From Microbacterium sp. AG238 (GTDB lineage: Bacteria > Actinomycetota > Actinomycetes > Actinomycetales > Microbacteriaceae), in NCBI RefSeq assembly GCF_003610405.1, contig NZ_RAQC01000001.1, positions 2,232,001-2,296,000 on the forward strand: DNA of 64,000 nt, read 5' to 3'. The notes under the pieces are model-generated. The model was not told the DNA's origin and searched no databases. It saw only the letters and a program-made list of their open reading frames with translations. Shown here one piece after another: positions 43,420 to 51,177 of the stretch. The number at the start of each line of letters is the position of its first letter. Within the stretch, counting starts at the first letter, position 1. A program made the translations under genes and the position numbers.

Positions 43420-44336
43420 CATCGACGGTAATTGTCGGCGAACGACGCGACCCGCATGTTTCCGCGGTGCTGACTCACCTCACGGCAAAGCCTGTGATCG
43501 TCGACGCCGTGAGCCTCGCCTCGACGAAGTTCATCTGGTCTGAAGGCCAACTTGTGCTTGAAGACACCGAGATAGATCTCGCTGGAGAAACGAACGTAAC
43601 CATCCGTGGCTGGGCTCGGAGACTCGCGCCCCCGGATTGGTTGGTCGATGTTCAGGCAGAGTCCCTCGACGCGGCCATCCGGGCGTCGTGGCTCACCATC
43701 ATTGGCGCGCTGTTGCGCGCCCGTGGCATCCATTGGCTTTCTGGCATCGACAGCATCACCGCGGCCGAGAACAAGTTGGTGATGGAAGCCGCGATGCGCA
43801 GGTTGCAGATCGACACCCCGGCGACGGTCGTAACGAATCAGCGTGATGCGCTAGAAGAGCGGCTAGGAAGCGAGTTCGTCGCGAAGCCGCTTGGGCCTGG
43901 ACATTACTTTGCGGGCGAGAAGGCGTTTAACGTCTTCGCGCGTGCGATGTCGATAGACGAGGTTGACGATCAGATGCTGGCGGCGGCGCCGTTCTTGCTG
44001 CAGAAGAGACTCACGGCCCGCCGTCACCATCGCGTAGTCGTTGTGGGAGGACAGGTGTGGGGCGGATGTGTCGATGCGGCCGGATTGCCTGTCGACTGGC
44101 GCGCGCTGCCCGCCGCTCACACATCTTTCGTAGCCATGACGGTGCCCGATGAGCTGAGCAGCGCGGCCCTCGCTGTCGCCAACGAGCTGGGCCTTGGCTA
44201 CAGCAGCCAGGACTGGATCGAGACAGATGACGGCTACTCCATCGTCGACGTGAATCCGAGCGGTCAGTGGATGTTCTTGCCGGATCCAATAGGAGATGAG
44301 GTCGCGAGGGCCATCGCTCGGTGGCTCGATGGCTGA
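43416..44336 (+). CDS. ATP-grasp peptide ligase (MvdC/MvdD-like, RiPP maturase)
   Basis: 306 residues. The N-terminal third is a pre-ATP-grasp domain with IRGWARRLAPPDWL; the ATP-grasp core has ENKLVMEAAMRRLQIDTPAT, FVAKPLG (ATP-binding lysine), PFLLQKRLTARRHHRVVVVG and the metal-binding end DVNPSGQWMFL. This is the pattern of graspetide/microviridin-type ligases, which join side chains of a precursor peptide. Overlaps the precursor gene by four bases and the downstream membrane gene by eight: one operon. Confidence 0.82.
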   Translation: MTSTVIVGERRDPHVSAVLTHLTAKPVIVDAVSLASTKFIWSEGQLVLEDTEIDLAGETNVTIRGWARRLAPPDWLVDVQAESLDAAIRASWLTIIGALLRARGIHWLSGIDSITAAENKLVMEAAMRRLQIDTPATVVTNQRDALEERLGSEFVAKPLGPGHYFAGEKAFNVFARAMSIDEVDDQMLAAAPFLLQKRLTARRHHRVVVVGGQVWGGCVDAAGLPVDWRALPAAHTSFVAMTVPDELSSAALAVANELGLGYSSQDWIETDDGYSIVDVNPSGQWMFLPDPIGDEVARAIARWLDG

Positions 44337-44946
44337 CGTTGATCCCACCGGTATGACGGCATTCGCAAGGTGGAGGGCCAGCGCTCGCTTGGAATGGCGG
44401 ATCTACTTCGCTCACGTGGTGGCGCTTGTTTCGCCAGGACATGTCGTCCCCTCGTTCCCGGTTCATCAGATCGAGGTCGGGAAGCAGTCGGGATGGAACG
44501 ACGGAGACCATGATCTCCTGATCGAGCAGGGGCGCGCGCAGCTCGCGCGTCAACGGCAGGAGCTGGAGAACGTGCGAGCTCGGGCGCAGTTCTTATTCAC
44601 CACGACCCTGGGCGTCTTCACCCTCGCGCTGGCCGCGCTGCCTCACATCATCCCGAATCTCGTGGCCTTCTTGATCTGGGCGCTGTCGCTCGGCTTGGCG
44701 CTCCTTTGCCTGCTAGGTGCTGCCGGGATCGTCGTAGCACGCAAGGATCTCACTGACGTCGACGCGGCGTTAGTCTCACAGCAGGATTCGCCCGTGCGCT
44801 GGGCGGTGTCGAAGGCATACGCGATGTCTGTGGGAACCGGCGAAGAAACGGTCGCTACTCAGATCACAATCCTGCGAAACGCCGTGGCGGTGCTGATCGT
44901 TGCCTGTCTCCTTCTAGGAGTCGGGTGGCTCGTAGCCATCGGATGA
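44329..44946 (+). CDS. Membrane protein of the RiPP operon
   Basis: 205 residues. Residues 1-95 are soluble with a possible coiled coil (EQGRARAQLARQRQELENV region); then two membrane helices (about 88-108 and 112-134), a cytoplasmic loop, and a final helix at the C-terminus (LIVACLLLGVGWLVAIG). No family recognised. Translational overlap with the ligase suggests a role in export, sensing or self-protection. Confidence 0.65.
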   Translation: MADVDPTGMTAFARWRASARLEWRIYFAHVVALVSPGHVVPSFPVHQIEVGKQSGWNDGDHDLLIEQGRAQLARQRQELENVRARAQFLFTTTLGVFTLALAALPHIIPNLVAFLIWALSLGLALLCLLGAAGIVVARKDLTDVDAALVSQQDSPVRWAVSKAYAMSVGTGEETVATQITILRNAVAVLIVACLLLGVGWLVAIG

Positions 44947-45067
44947 AGCGCTCGTAGGGGACTAGCGGTTCGGGCTTTGTGCGACCGTCACCTACTGTAA
45001 ACCGACATAACGTTGGTCAGCGGTATGATCTCGAAGCGCGCTCAGAGCGCTCGCCGAGCAACGAGCG

Positions 45068-45073
45068 TACGCT
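45068..45073 (+). promoter_or_regulatory. Leaderless -10 element TACGCT
   Basis: TACGCT, six bases, GTG 45080, which favours this start over ATG 45125. Confidence 0.5.
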
Positions 45074-45079
45074 GATGCT

Positions 45080-45460
45080 GTGCGCGCATCAGCAGTGACC
45101 ACTCAACACGGACGCACCGCCGAGATGGACATCCATGACATCGTCCGCGAGCTGAATGCGGTGCTCGGCTCGACGCTCGTGGCCGCTCTCTCTGGCTCGA
45201 AGGATCGCGAGCTCCCGAATCGCTGGGCCAAGCCGGAGGGCCCCGAGCCCCGAGACCATTTCGCGAAGCGACTGCAGTTCGCTCACCGCCAGTGGGCGCT
45301 ACTCGCGGCAGCCGATGGTGATCAGGTTGTCCGCCAGTGGTTCATCGGAAGCAACCCCCTGCTGAATGAGGCGACGCCAGTCACCGCGATCCGTGAGGAT
45401 CGTCACGACGCTGTAGCGCGGGCTGCCGCGGCCTTCATCACCGGCGACATCGACGAGTGA
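45080..45460 (+). CDS. MbcA/ParS/Xre antitoxin-like protein
   Basis: 126 residues (111 from the alternative ATG 45125). The core HDIVRELNAVLGSTLVAALS, FAKRLQFAHRQWALLAAADG, VVRQWFIGSNPLLNEATPVT follows the Xre/MbcA/ParS antitoxin layout: HTH-like helices, then the Trp-Phe-x-Gly-x-Asn-Pro-Leu segment of the toxin-binding domain. The usual RES/MbcT toxin is not adjacent; the next gene is of unknown type, so toxin-antitoxin status is open. Confidence 0.65.
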   Translation: MRASAVTTQHGRTAEMDIHDIVRELNAVLGSTLVAALSGSKDRELPNRWAKPEGPEPRDHFAKRLQFAHRQWALLAAADGDQVVRQWFIGSNPLLNEATPVTAIREDRHDAVARAAAAFITGDIDE

Positions 45461-45585
45461 CCGGGCGCTGCGCGAGCGTGAATGTGCTCTGACGCCTCCC
45501 CGAAGCCCCGCCGCCGAGCGCGTTCGTCTGGATAGCGCCGATAACTGCGAATATCGCGGGTCAAGTACAGACCCCTTGAAGTGAG

Positions 45586-46410
45586 ATGGGGCTGAGTAGC
45601 GATGCGCTCACGCGAACCCGCCGTATCGTCAACCACATGCGTGATCGCCCAGAAGAGAGGTGGGCTCGCGACGTCGTGGTCGCCGAGCTCGGTGTCCCCG
45701 CTCACCTATACGACGACGGTCGAACGCAGGGGATGCCAGACGTGCTCATTCACGGCCCCTCTGGAATCGAACCGCTCGAGGTCGTCACGGCTCACGACGA
45801 CGAATACCTGCGGATGTCCGCGGCGCTGAAGCAGCTGGGCCGCCGCATCGACATCGCTCCCTCCTCCCAGGCCTGGGCGGTGAGCCTGATTCACGCTCGG
45901 GCGAACGTCAAGGGTCTGAGACGGCAGCTTCCGGACCTGATCATCGCGCACGAGACGCTGCTGCGCCTCGAGGTGGTTCCCGAGGTGCTTGAGCGCCTCG
46001 GCATCGAAGACGCTCATCCCTTGGACGGTGAGTACGGCTACATCCGGCTCCTGCCGGCGGGCTGGAACAGCTGGGACTACGGGCAGTCGTTCAGCGACTG
46101 GCTCGACGACTTCCTTGACCGGCACAACGACGTGCCTCGAAAGCTCGCTGAGCACGGTGGCGCACGTCAGCATGCGTTCATCTGGGTGGGGTCGGCAGCC
46201 GCCTGGAGCGCGAACGATCAGCTCGAAGCCTGGGACGACGACGAGCCCCCGCCGCTGCCGGAGCGGGATCCTCGCGTGCCCGAGTCGATCACCGACGTGT
46301 GGGTCGCGAGCCTGCTCGTCGGACGGCCCCGAGGGATGCTGCGGTGGGTGCGAGGCGCGGGCTGGTCGATTGTCCCGTTGGTGCTGCCGCCAGACGCAAT
46401 CGAACGCTGA
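45586..46410 (+). CDS. Hypothetical protein, possibly nuclease-like
   Basis: 274 residues from ATG 45586 (GAAGTGAG upstream). ERWARDVVVAELGVPAHLYD and GMPDVLIHGPSGIEPLEVVT resemble a restriction-endonuclease fold core (E, then D, then ExV), but the lysine of the PD-(D/E)XK motif is not evident. The second half is Trp- and Pro-rich. It is 125 bases after the antitoxin-like gene and may be its partner. Confidence 0.55.
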   Translation: MGLSSDALTRTRRIVNHMRDRPEERWARDVVVAELGVPAHLYDDGRTQGMPDVLIHGPSGIEPLEVVTAHDDEYLRMSAALKQLGRRIDIAPSSQAWAVSLIHARANVKGLRRQLPDLIIAHETLLRLEVVPEVLERLGIEDAHPLDGEYGYIRLLPAGWNSWDYGQSFSDWLDDFLDRHNDVPRKLAEHGGARQHAFIWVGSAAAWSANDQLEAWDDDEPPPLPERDPRVPESITDVWVASLLVGRPRGMLRWVRGAGWSIVPLVLPPDAIER

Positions 46411-46435
46411 GGGGCGGCGCGAAAATTCAGAGCTG

Positions 46436-47077
46436 TCAGCTCGGGCTCAAGCGGCGTGACCAATCACGGTGGTACCGGGGACGAACTTGCCCGGCCCCAG
46501 CGACGATGAGCGCCGAGTAGTAGGAGGTGAGACCGTCCCACGATTCGAGTCCCCCATAGCGTGGGATGGGTGCCACTTCGGCGTCTGACTTCTGGGTGTT
46601 GCAAGATGCGTGCAACGTCGTGAGGTTTTCGAGGTCGTTCGCACCGCCGCGGCTGTGGGCGAGGATATGGTCGGCCTCGGGAGCAAGTGCCCAGAACACG
46701 GGGTGCACCTTGCCGCGGCCGTAATGGCGGTCGTAGGGAAGTTCAGCAGGGAACAGGTCGTGTAGAGCGACGAGGATGCTCCGCGGGATGGCGCGCCCAC
46801 CACAAGACGTGCAGCGGAAACCGTCCCGGATGAACACCTGAGCGCGCAGCCGGTCGTCACTGATTCGTCTGATGCGCGCCGCAGGCTTGGCCAGGACGTC
46901 AGCGGCAGATTGGCGCGTGTTGGCGCTCAGCTTGCCGACCCACACCTCGCCGGCGATCGGAGCGAGTAGCTGCTGGGCAGTGCCGAGATGACCGGCGGCA
47001 ACAGCGCGCGCGACATCCTGAAGGTGACTGGCGTACCGCTCGACATCATCGCCATTGAAGGTGAGGATCTCCGTCAC
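46436..47077 (-). CDS. HNH endonuclease
   Basis: 213 residues from GTG 47077. Residues 1-90 are an alpha-helical region. The HNH domain (about 85-180) has the zinc ligands CTSCGG, the catalytic EADHILAHSRGGANDLENLT, and HASCNTQKSD. The protein therefore has a complete nuclease site. It follows the possible PD-(D/E)XK gene by ten bases on the same strand and is likely co-transcribed. Confidence 0.85.
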   Translation of the reverse strand: MTEILTFNGDDVERYASHLQDVARAVAAGHLGTAQQLLAPIAGEVWVGKLSANTRQSAADVLAKPAARIRRISDDRLRAQVFIRDGFRCTSCGGRAIPRSILVALHDLFPAELPYDRHYGRGKVHPVFWALAPEADHILAHSRGGANDLENLTTLHASCNTQKSDAEVAPIPRYGGLESWDGLTSYYSALIVAGAGQVRPRYHRDWSRRLSPS

Positions 47078-47087
47078 GGTCTAGGGC

Positions 47088-47666
47088 TCACCAGCTCGGT
47101 AGTCCGTCTCGCCAGGCGTGTCCTTCGGGAAGCCCGACACGGTCCTCGAGGGCGTACCCGCGAAATTCCGGCGGCAGTAATACGGGGCATGCGCTCTCAT
47201 CGAGTTCGAGCAGCTCCCAACGGTCTTCGTAGCGCTCGAATGTGCGAACGTGCACGCGCGATCGTGATGCGGGGGCGTTTCGTTGTCCGGTCGGGATACC
47301 GGGCTCGGTGAGCCAGTGTTGATGACCGATCCAGGCTGCGGCTGCGACGTGTGCGCGGGGCAGGACGAAGAACCGGGGCGGGACGGCGAGATCCGAGAGC
47401 ACTCCCACCATCACGAAGTACTCCGTCTCGGAAGCGCTCGGCTGCTGGCTCTTCTCGCCCAGCTGCCAGTTGACGTACTTCCAGGCAGTGTTCATCGCGG
47501 TCTTCACCTGCACCTCGACGAGCCGGCGCCCAGATCCCGTGTGCACGGCGAGGATGTCGGTGCGTGCGAGGCCGTCTCGCGTTAAGGCCGGAGCCCAGCC
47601 GCGCCGAGCGAGCTCTGCTGCGGCATAGTGCTCGCCGATCGTCTTCGTTTGCTTGGTGTCCACCAC
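47088..47666 (-). CDS. Probable PD-(D/E)XK-fold nuclease-like protein
   Basis: 192 residues from GTG 47666, which has TACTGT six bases upstream. KTIGEHYAAAELARRGWAPA, then RTDILAVHTGSGRRLVEVQV and KTA give the E...D...ExxK arrangement of Holliday-junction-resolvase-like or DUF4365-type nucleases. The C-terminal half has many aromatic residues and no known domain. First gene of a pair with the HNH nuclease. Confidence 0.65.
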   Translation of the reverse strand: MVDTKQTKTIGEHYAAAELARRGWAPALTRDGLARTDILAVHTGSGRRLVEVQVKTAMNTAWKYVNWQLGEKSQQPSASETEYFVMVGVLSDLAVPPRFFVLPRAHVAAAAWIGHQHWLTEPGIPTGQRNAPASRSRVHVRTFERYEDRWELLELDESACPVLLPPEFRGYALEDRVGLPEGHAWRDGLPSW

Positions 47667-47783
47667 GGTCAGACAGTAGCGCGGCAGATCGACATCGCTC
47701 GGGAGGCGGCCGTTGGCGGTATCGATGCCGGCGCGGCATGCTCGTGACATTTACGAGGCGGGACTCTGTGGTCACGATCGATC

Positions 47784-47789
47784 TAGGCT
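47784..47789 (+). promoter_or_regulatory. Leaderless -10 element TAGGCT
   Basis: TAGGCT, six bases, GTG 47796. Confidence 0.5.
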
Positions 47790-47795
47790 GACGCC

Positions 47796-48083
47796 GTGAT
47801 GCCGTACGACGAGCTCGAGGGTGGAGAGCAGCCGAACTGCGACCTGTGCGGCACGATCATGCGCACAGCGGATGGGGCGTTCGAGTGCGGATACTGCGGC
47901 TACAGCGTCGAGATCCCATGGGTGGAGCGCCCGCCAGCCTGCGACGAAGCTCGCGGGATCAGGGGGCGGCTGACCTTCCGCGGGGCTCCCGCTGTGCCCG
48001 ATGTACCGTTTCTGCTCGCAATCGCCGGTACACGAAAAAGGCCGGTCAGCCCGGCTATCGGGTTGCTACTGTACCGTTTATGA
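47796..48083 (+). CDS. Small zinc-ribbon protein
   Basis: 95 residues as framed. A zinc ribbon is clear: CDLCGT and CGYCGY. From about residue 60 the frame enters the iteron-rich region and the sequence loses character, so the real C-terminus may be altered or this may be a truncated gene. Confidence 0.5.
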   Translation: MMPYDELEGGEQPNCDLCGTIMRTADGAFECGYCGYSVEIPWVERPPACDEARGIRGRLTFRGAPAVPDVPFLLAIAGTRKRPVSPAIGLLLYRL

Positions 48084-48430
48084 ACCACGAAACGGTACAC
48101 CCGGATTCCGCTTGCTCAGGGAGTATGTCCTGATCAGAAGCTGTTTCTTCTTCAAGAGATCAGTAAATGTACCGTTTGTACCGTTTTTCCACCTGAACCC
48201 CTATACGCACACGCGCATGCGCATACGTGTGAGGGTTTCCGGTCAGCGGTGGTACAAACGGTACATTTCGCCAAAATGCCCGGTCAGCGGCAGATTCGCC
48301 TCAAAAATCGCCGGTACACGAAGTGGTACATCGACCGAGCGGCCGCGCGCCGTCGGCGGGGAAGCGCCCTCTGACCAGCTGTTTCTCCGAACGCCGACCG
48401 CTTGTGCGTGTACCGAAAAGAACGGTACAC
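48002..48430. repeat. Cluster of TGTACC/GGTACA iteron-like sites
   Basis: TGTACCGTTT occurs at 48002, 48070, 48168 and 48177; its complement AAACGGTACA at 48090 and 48256; shorter CGGTACA or GGTACA at 48027, 48251, 48312, 48325; and GTGTACCG/CGGTACAC as an inverted pair at 48408-48430. AATCGCCGGTACACGAA appears twice (48020, 48305). No gene is supportable from 48084 to 48660. Dense sites in both orientations suit an origin, a partition site or a multi-site operator. Confidence 0.75.
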
Positions 48431-48662
48431 ACGACTGGGTCACCGCTCGAGCCCTCCCGAAGGCGAGTGCAGGACGGCGCGAGCGGGCTCATCGGCTTCC
48501 ACCACGTGCAGTTCAGGGAAGCGGCGATGCCGTTCCGCGACAGTCATCCTCGGCGTGATCCGTCCCGCTCGCCGCGCGACACCCTGCGGGGATGGGTCAG
48601 GTGAGACGACACGGCGAAGCACTCGCGCCAGGCGAGCTGCGGCCACCGATGCGTTGGAGCCA

Positions 48663-49754
48663 TCAACGGCGCGGACCGCCTGGTGCTCGAAGCGTGCTCG
48701 GGCCGTTCGCTGGCACCACGAGGTGGCGTATTCGGTGCCGTTTGCCGGGTGGGGTCATTTGGTGGCGGCTGTTGGGTGGGGTCATTTGGTGGCGGCTGTT
48801 GGGTGGTGAATCGGCCTGACTTTCGTTCCTATCGGGAACCTTGTCCGGCAGGTGCCGGCTGGCTGATTCGAGGTCAGCGTAATGCTTCTCCTCGACCTCG
48901 ACGGGGGTGCGCATGTGGAGCTCGCCGTGGAGCCGCTGGTTGTTCCACCACCACACCCATTCGAGTGTCGCCAGCTCGACCTGCTCAACGGTCCGCCAGG
49001 GGCCGCGCTGCCGGATCAGCTCGGTCTTGTAGAGGTTGTTCACGGCCTCGGCCATCGCGTTATCGAACGAGTCGCCGACCGTCCCCGTCGAGGGGACCGC
49101 ACCGAGTTCGACGATCCGCTCCGTGTAGACCATCGCGGTGTAGTTCGACCCATGGTCCGCGTGATGTATCAGCCCGTCGAGGCGCCCGCCGGCACCCCAT
49201 GCAGCCATGTCGAGCGCTTGCATCGGCAGGATCTCCGACCGCAGCGTTGCTGCGACGTTCCAGCCCACGATGCGGCGCGAGTAGACGTCGGTGACGAACG
49301 CGACATAAGCGAACCCGGACCACGTTGCGACATAGGTCACGTCGCAGACCCAGAGCCTTCTCGGCGCGGGCGCAGTGAAGCGGCGGTTCACGAGATCGCT
49401 TGGCAGTGCAGCCGCCTTATCGGAGCGCGTGGTGAACACCTTCCTCGACTTCTTCACGCCTCGGACTCCGGCCAGCCGCATCAGCCGCTCAGTCTGGTCG
49501 CGGCCCACGTCCCAGCCTTGCCTGCGCATCAGGGCGTGCATCTTCCGACGCCCGTAGACGCCGTAGTTCTCCGCGTGCAGCCGCGCGACCTCCGGCACCA
49601 GCAGATCCTCCCGCAGCTGACGTGCAGACGGCGCACGGCCCTTCGCGGCTCGATACCCGCGGGAGGTGAGGAACCCCTGGACTGCCGGACGCAACACCCG
49701 ACAAATGAGCTCGACCCCGAAACGATCCCGGTGCTCGTCGACGAACCGGATCAT
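48663..49754 (-). CDS. IS3-family transposase OrfB
   Basis: 363 residues as framed. An HTH_21-like region (ENYGVYGRRKMHALMRRQGW) is followed by an rve integrase core with DDE residues in WVCDVTYVAT, HHADHGSNY and FDNAMAEAVNNLYKTELI. No stop codon exists before the left inverted repeat, so the frame leaves the IS at 48807 and adds about 48 residues from the host minisatellite (PPNSRHQMTPP repeats). In vivo it is probably made as an OrfAB fusion by -1 frameshifting. Confidence 0.9.
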   Translation of the reverse strand: MIRFVDEHRDRFGVELICRVLRPAVQGFLTSRGYRAAKGRAPSARQLREDLLVPEVARLHAENYGVYGRRKMHALMRRQGWDVGRDQTERLMRLAGVRGVKKSRKVFTTRSDKAAALPSDLVNRRFTAPAPRRLWVCDVTYVATWSGFAYVAFVTDVYSRRIVGWNVAATLRSEILPMQALDMAAWGAGGRLDGLIHHADHGSNYTAMVYTERIVELGAVPSTGTVGDSFDNAMAEAVNNLYKTELIRQRGPWRTVEQVELATLEWVWWWNNQRLHGELHMRTPVEVEEKHYADLESASRHLPDKVPDRNESQADSPPNSRHQMTPPNSRHQMTPPGKRHRIRHLVVPANGPSTLRAPGGPRR

Positions 49755-50113
49755 CTCGGTCAGGGCCGGTCGAGCTCCTTCGCGAAAAACACACTCGCAG
49801 CCTTGAGGATCTCATTGGCTTTGCGCAGTTCGGCGTTCTCCTTCTGCAGGCGCTTGATCTCCGCCGCGGCGTCGGTCGTCAGTCCGGGCTTCACGCCCGC
49901 GTCGACCTCGTAGCGGCGCTGCCACAACCGCAGCGTCTCAGGGCTCATCCCGAGCAGCCCAGCAACATGCCGGACGGCGCTCATCATCGTCGGGTGCTCG
50001 GGCCGCGACTCGGCGAGCATCCGCAACGCCCGCTCACGCATCTCCAGCGAGTACTTCCTGTTCATCGTGTTCCATCCTTACTTCAAGAACGGAACGCAAG
50101 TCAGGCCGATTCA
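48807..50113 (-). mobile_element. IS3-family insertion sequence, 1307 bp
   Basis: Terminal inverted repeats TGAATCGGCCTGACTT-CGTTCC at 48807-48829 and, inverted, at 50091-50113 match at 22 of 23 positions. The flanking TGG on each side (48804-48806, 50114-50116) is a 3-bp target duplication. orfA and orfB are intact. Confidence 0.9.
49760..50065 (-). CDS. IS3-family transposase OrfA
   Basis: 101 residues: HTH (YSLEMRERALRMLAE, GMSPETLRLWQRRYEVDAG) and a leucine-zipper-like coiled coil (AAAEIKRLQKENAELRKANE). The end ASVFFAKELDRP is characteristic of actinobacterial IS3 OrfA proteins, and OrfB continues in the -1 frame. The start ATG lies 26 bases inside the right inverted repeat. Confidence 0.9.
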   Translation of the reverse strand: MNRKYSLEMRERALRMLAESRPEHPTMMSAVRHVAGLLGMSPETLRLWQRRYEVDAGVKPGLTTDAAAEIKRLQKENAELRKANEILKAASVFFAKELDRP

Positions 50114-50501
50114 TGGGGTCATTTGGTGGCCGCTGTTGGGTGGGGTCATTTGGTGGCGGCTGTTGGGCGGAACCATTTGGTGGCGCCTGTATTGCGTTGC
50201 TCCTGAATGGCGTCATCTGGCGACGCCCTGCTGGGTGGGGTCAAGTGGTGGCGCCCCTGTGCTGAGCGGGGCCTTCGGGCGGGCTTGTGCTGTGCGGCGC
50301 GCTGAATGGCGTCATTCGCTGTTACCCGGCTGGTTGGGGTCACTTGGTTGCGCCCTGCTGGGTGGGGTCATTTGGTAGCGCTCGTCGACGCCGCCGATCG
50401 CGGCTACTGAGGCTCCCGTACTCGAACCCTCGTCGCCTTCGGGTGGCGGGGGTTCTTGCTTTGCGCTGTCGAGCGCGACGCGAGATGCCGGTGGTGCCCG
50501 A

Positions 50502-50507
50502 TAGGAA
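50502..50507 (+). promoter_or_regulatory. Leaderless -10 element TAGGAA
   Basis: TAGGAA, six bases, ATG 50514. The same element with the same spacing precedes ATG 60884. Confidence 0.5.
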
Positions 50508-50513
50508 GAGCAC

Positions 50514-50750
50514 ATGCCTCGACATCGTCCCTATCGGTCCCTCGCCTCAGCCACGGGGCGCACGGTTGATCTACGACTCAGAGGCCACGATGAGCTCGAC
50601 CCACCCGAGCACGAAGGGGTGCTGATCCTCGCGACCACCGGCTGGCGAGGCCGGCGGCGCGCATGGGTCAGGTACAACGACGGGCGAGAGGATGTCATCC
50701 ACGAGAGCGAGATGACCGCCTGGGCCCGCCCCGACGCGCCACAGAGCTGA
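50514..50750 (+). CDS. Small hypothetical protein
   Basis: 78 basic residues with two segments that could form a small SH3-like barrel: GVLILATTGWRGRRRAWVRY and DGREDVIHESEMTAW. No family recognised. Sits upstream of the WXG module with a terminator between; the same position in the module beyond attR holds a different small gene. Confidence 0.5.
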   Translation: MPRHRPYRSLASATGRTVDLRLRGHDELDPPEHEGVLILATTGWRGRRRAWVRYNDGREDVIHESEMTAWARPDAPQS

Positions 50751-50771
50751 CCAGCCTGACGCCCTCGAATC

Positions 50772-50815
50772 GCCCCCGGCGCAGCACCAGCTGCGACCGG
50801 GGGCTTCTTCTTTCG
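50772..50815 (+). terminator. Terminator before the WXG module
   Basis: GCCCCCGG and CCGGGGGC pair around a 17-base loop containing CAGCACCAGCTG, followed by TTCTTCTTTC. A near-identical hairpin is at 61208 and a damaged one near 60796. Confidence 0.8.
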
Positions 50816-50907
50816 GGCTGACGCCCTGATTGAAGATTTCTCATCCGTTTGGGTGATTCACTTCTCCGACTGCGTTCGTAGGCTGGTGATGCCTTGAGGG
50901 GGGTGGC

Positions 50908-51177
50908 ATGACCGACGTTTCCGTGGATTTCGACACGCTTCGCTCGTCGGCAACCACGATCGGTGTGGCGGGCCGCGCTGTGAGGAACTGCGGCGAGCTG
51001 GGGCATGTCAGCGAGAGCGTGATCGGGTCGAACGAGGTCGCGTCTGTTCTGCAGGATGTCGCGACCGAGCACAGCATCCGCGCGGAGGTTGCGAGCGAGA
51101 CGTTGGTGACTGTTGGTCGGCGTCCGGAGGCGTCGGCGAACGAGTTCACTCATCTCGACGGGGTTATGGCGTACTGA
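50908..51177 (+). CDS. Small helical partner protein of the WXG effector module
   Basis: 89 residues, all-helical, no Trp-x-Gly motif: TDVSVDFDTLRSSATTIGVA and ASVLQDVATEHSIRAEVASE. Small proteins encoded directly before WXG/LXG effectors often act as secretion partners. RBS GAGGGGGG lies close to the ATG. Its stop overlaps the next ATG as TGATG. Its first 24 codons survive at 61344 beyond attR. Confidence 0.65.
   Translation: MTDVSVDFDTLRSSATTIGVAGRAVRNCGELGHVSESVIGSNEVASVLQDVATEHSIRAEVASETLVTVGRRPEASANEFTHLDGVMAY

Larger units (their letters stand above)
48747..50390. repeat. 27-bp minisatellite split by the IS3 element
   Basis: Units GGGTGGGGTCATTTGGTG plus GCGGCTGTT start at 48747 and 48774, are cut at 48806 by the IS, and resume at 50114 with two close copies and about seven degenerate ones to 50390. 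Forward and reverse frames through it are open but not genes. Confidence 0.8.

Noticed and set aside
48001..48558. 185-codon frame through the iteron cluster
   Set aside because: Made of repeated GGTACA sites read in frame; no RBS and no domain.
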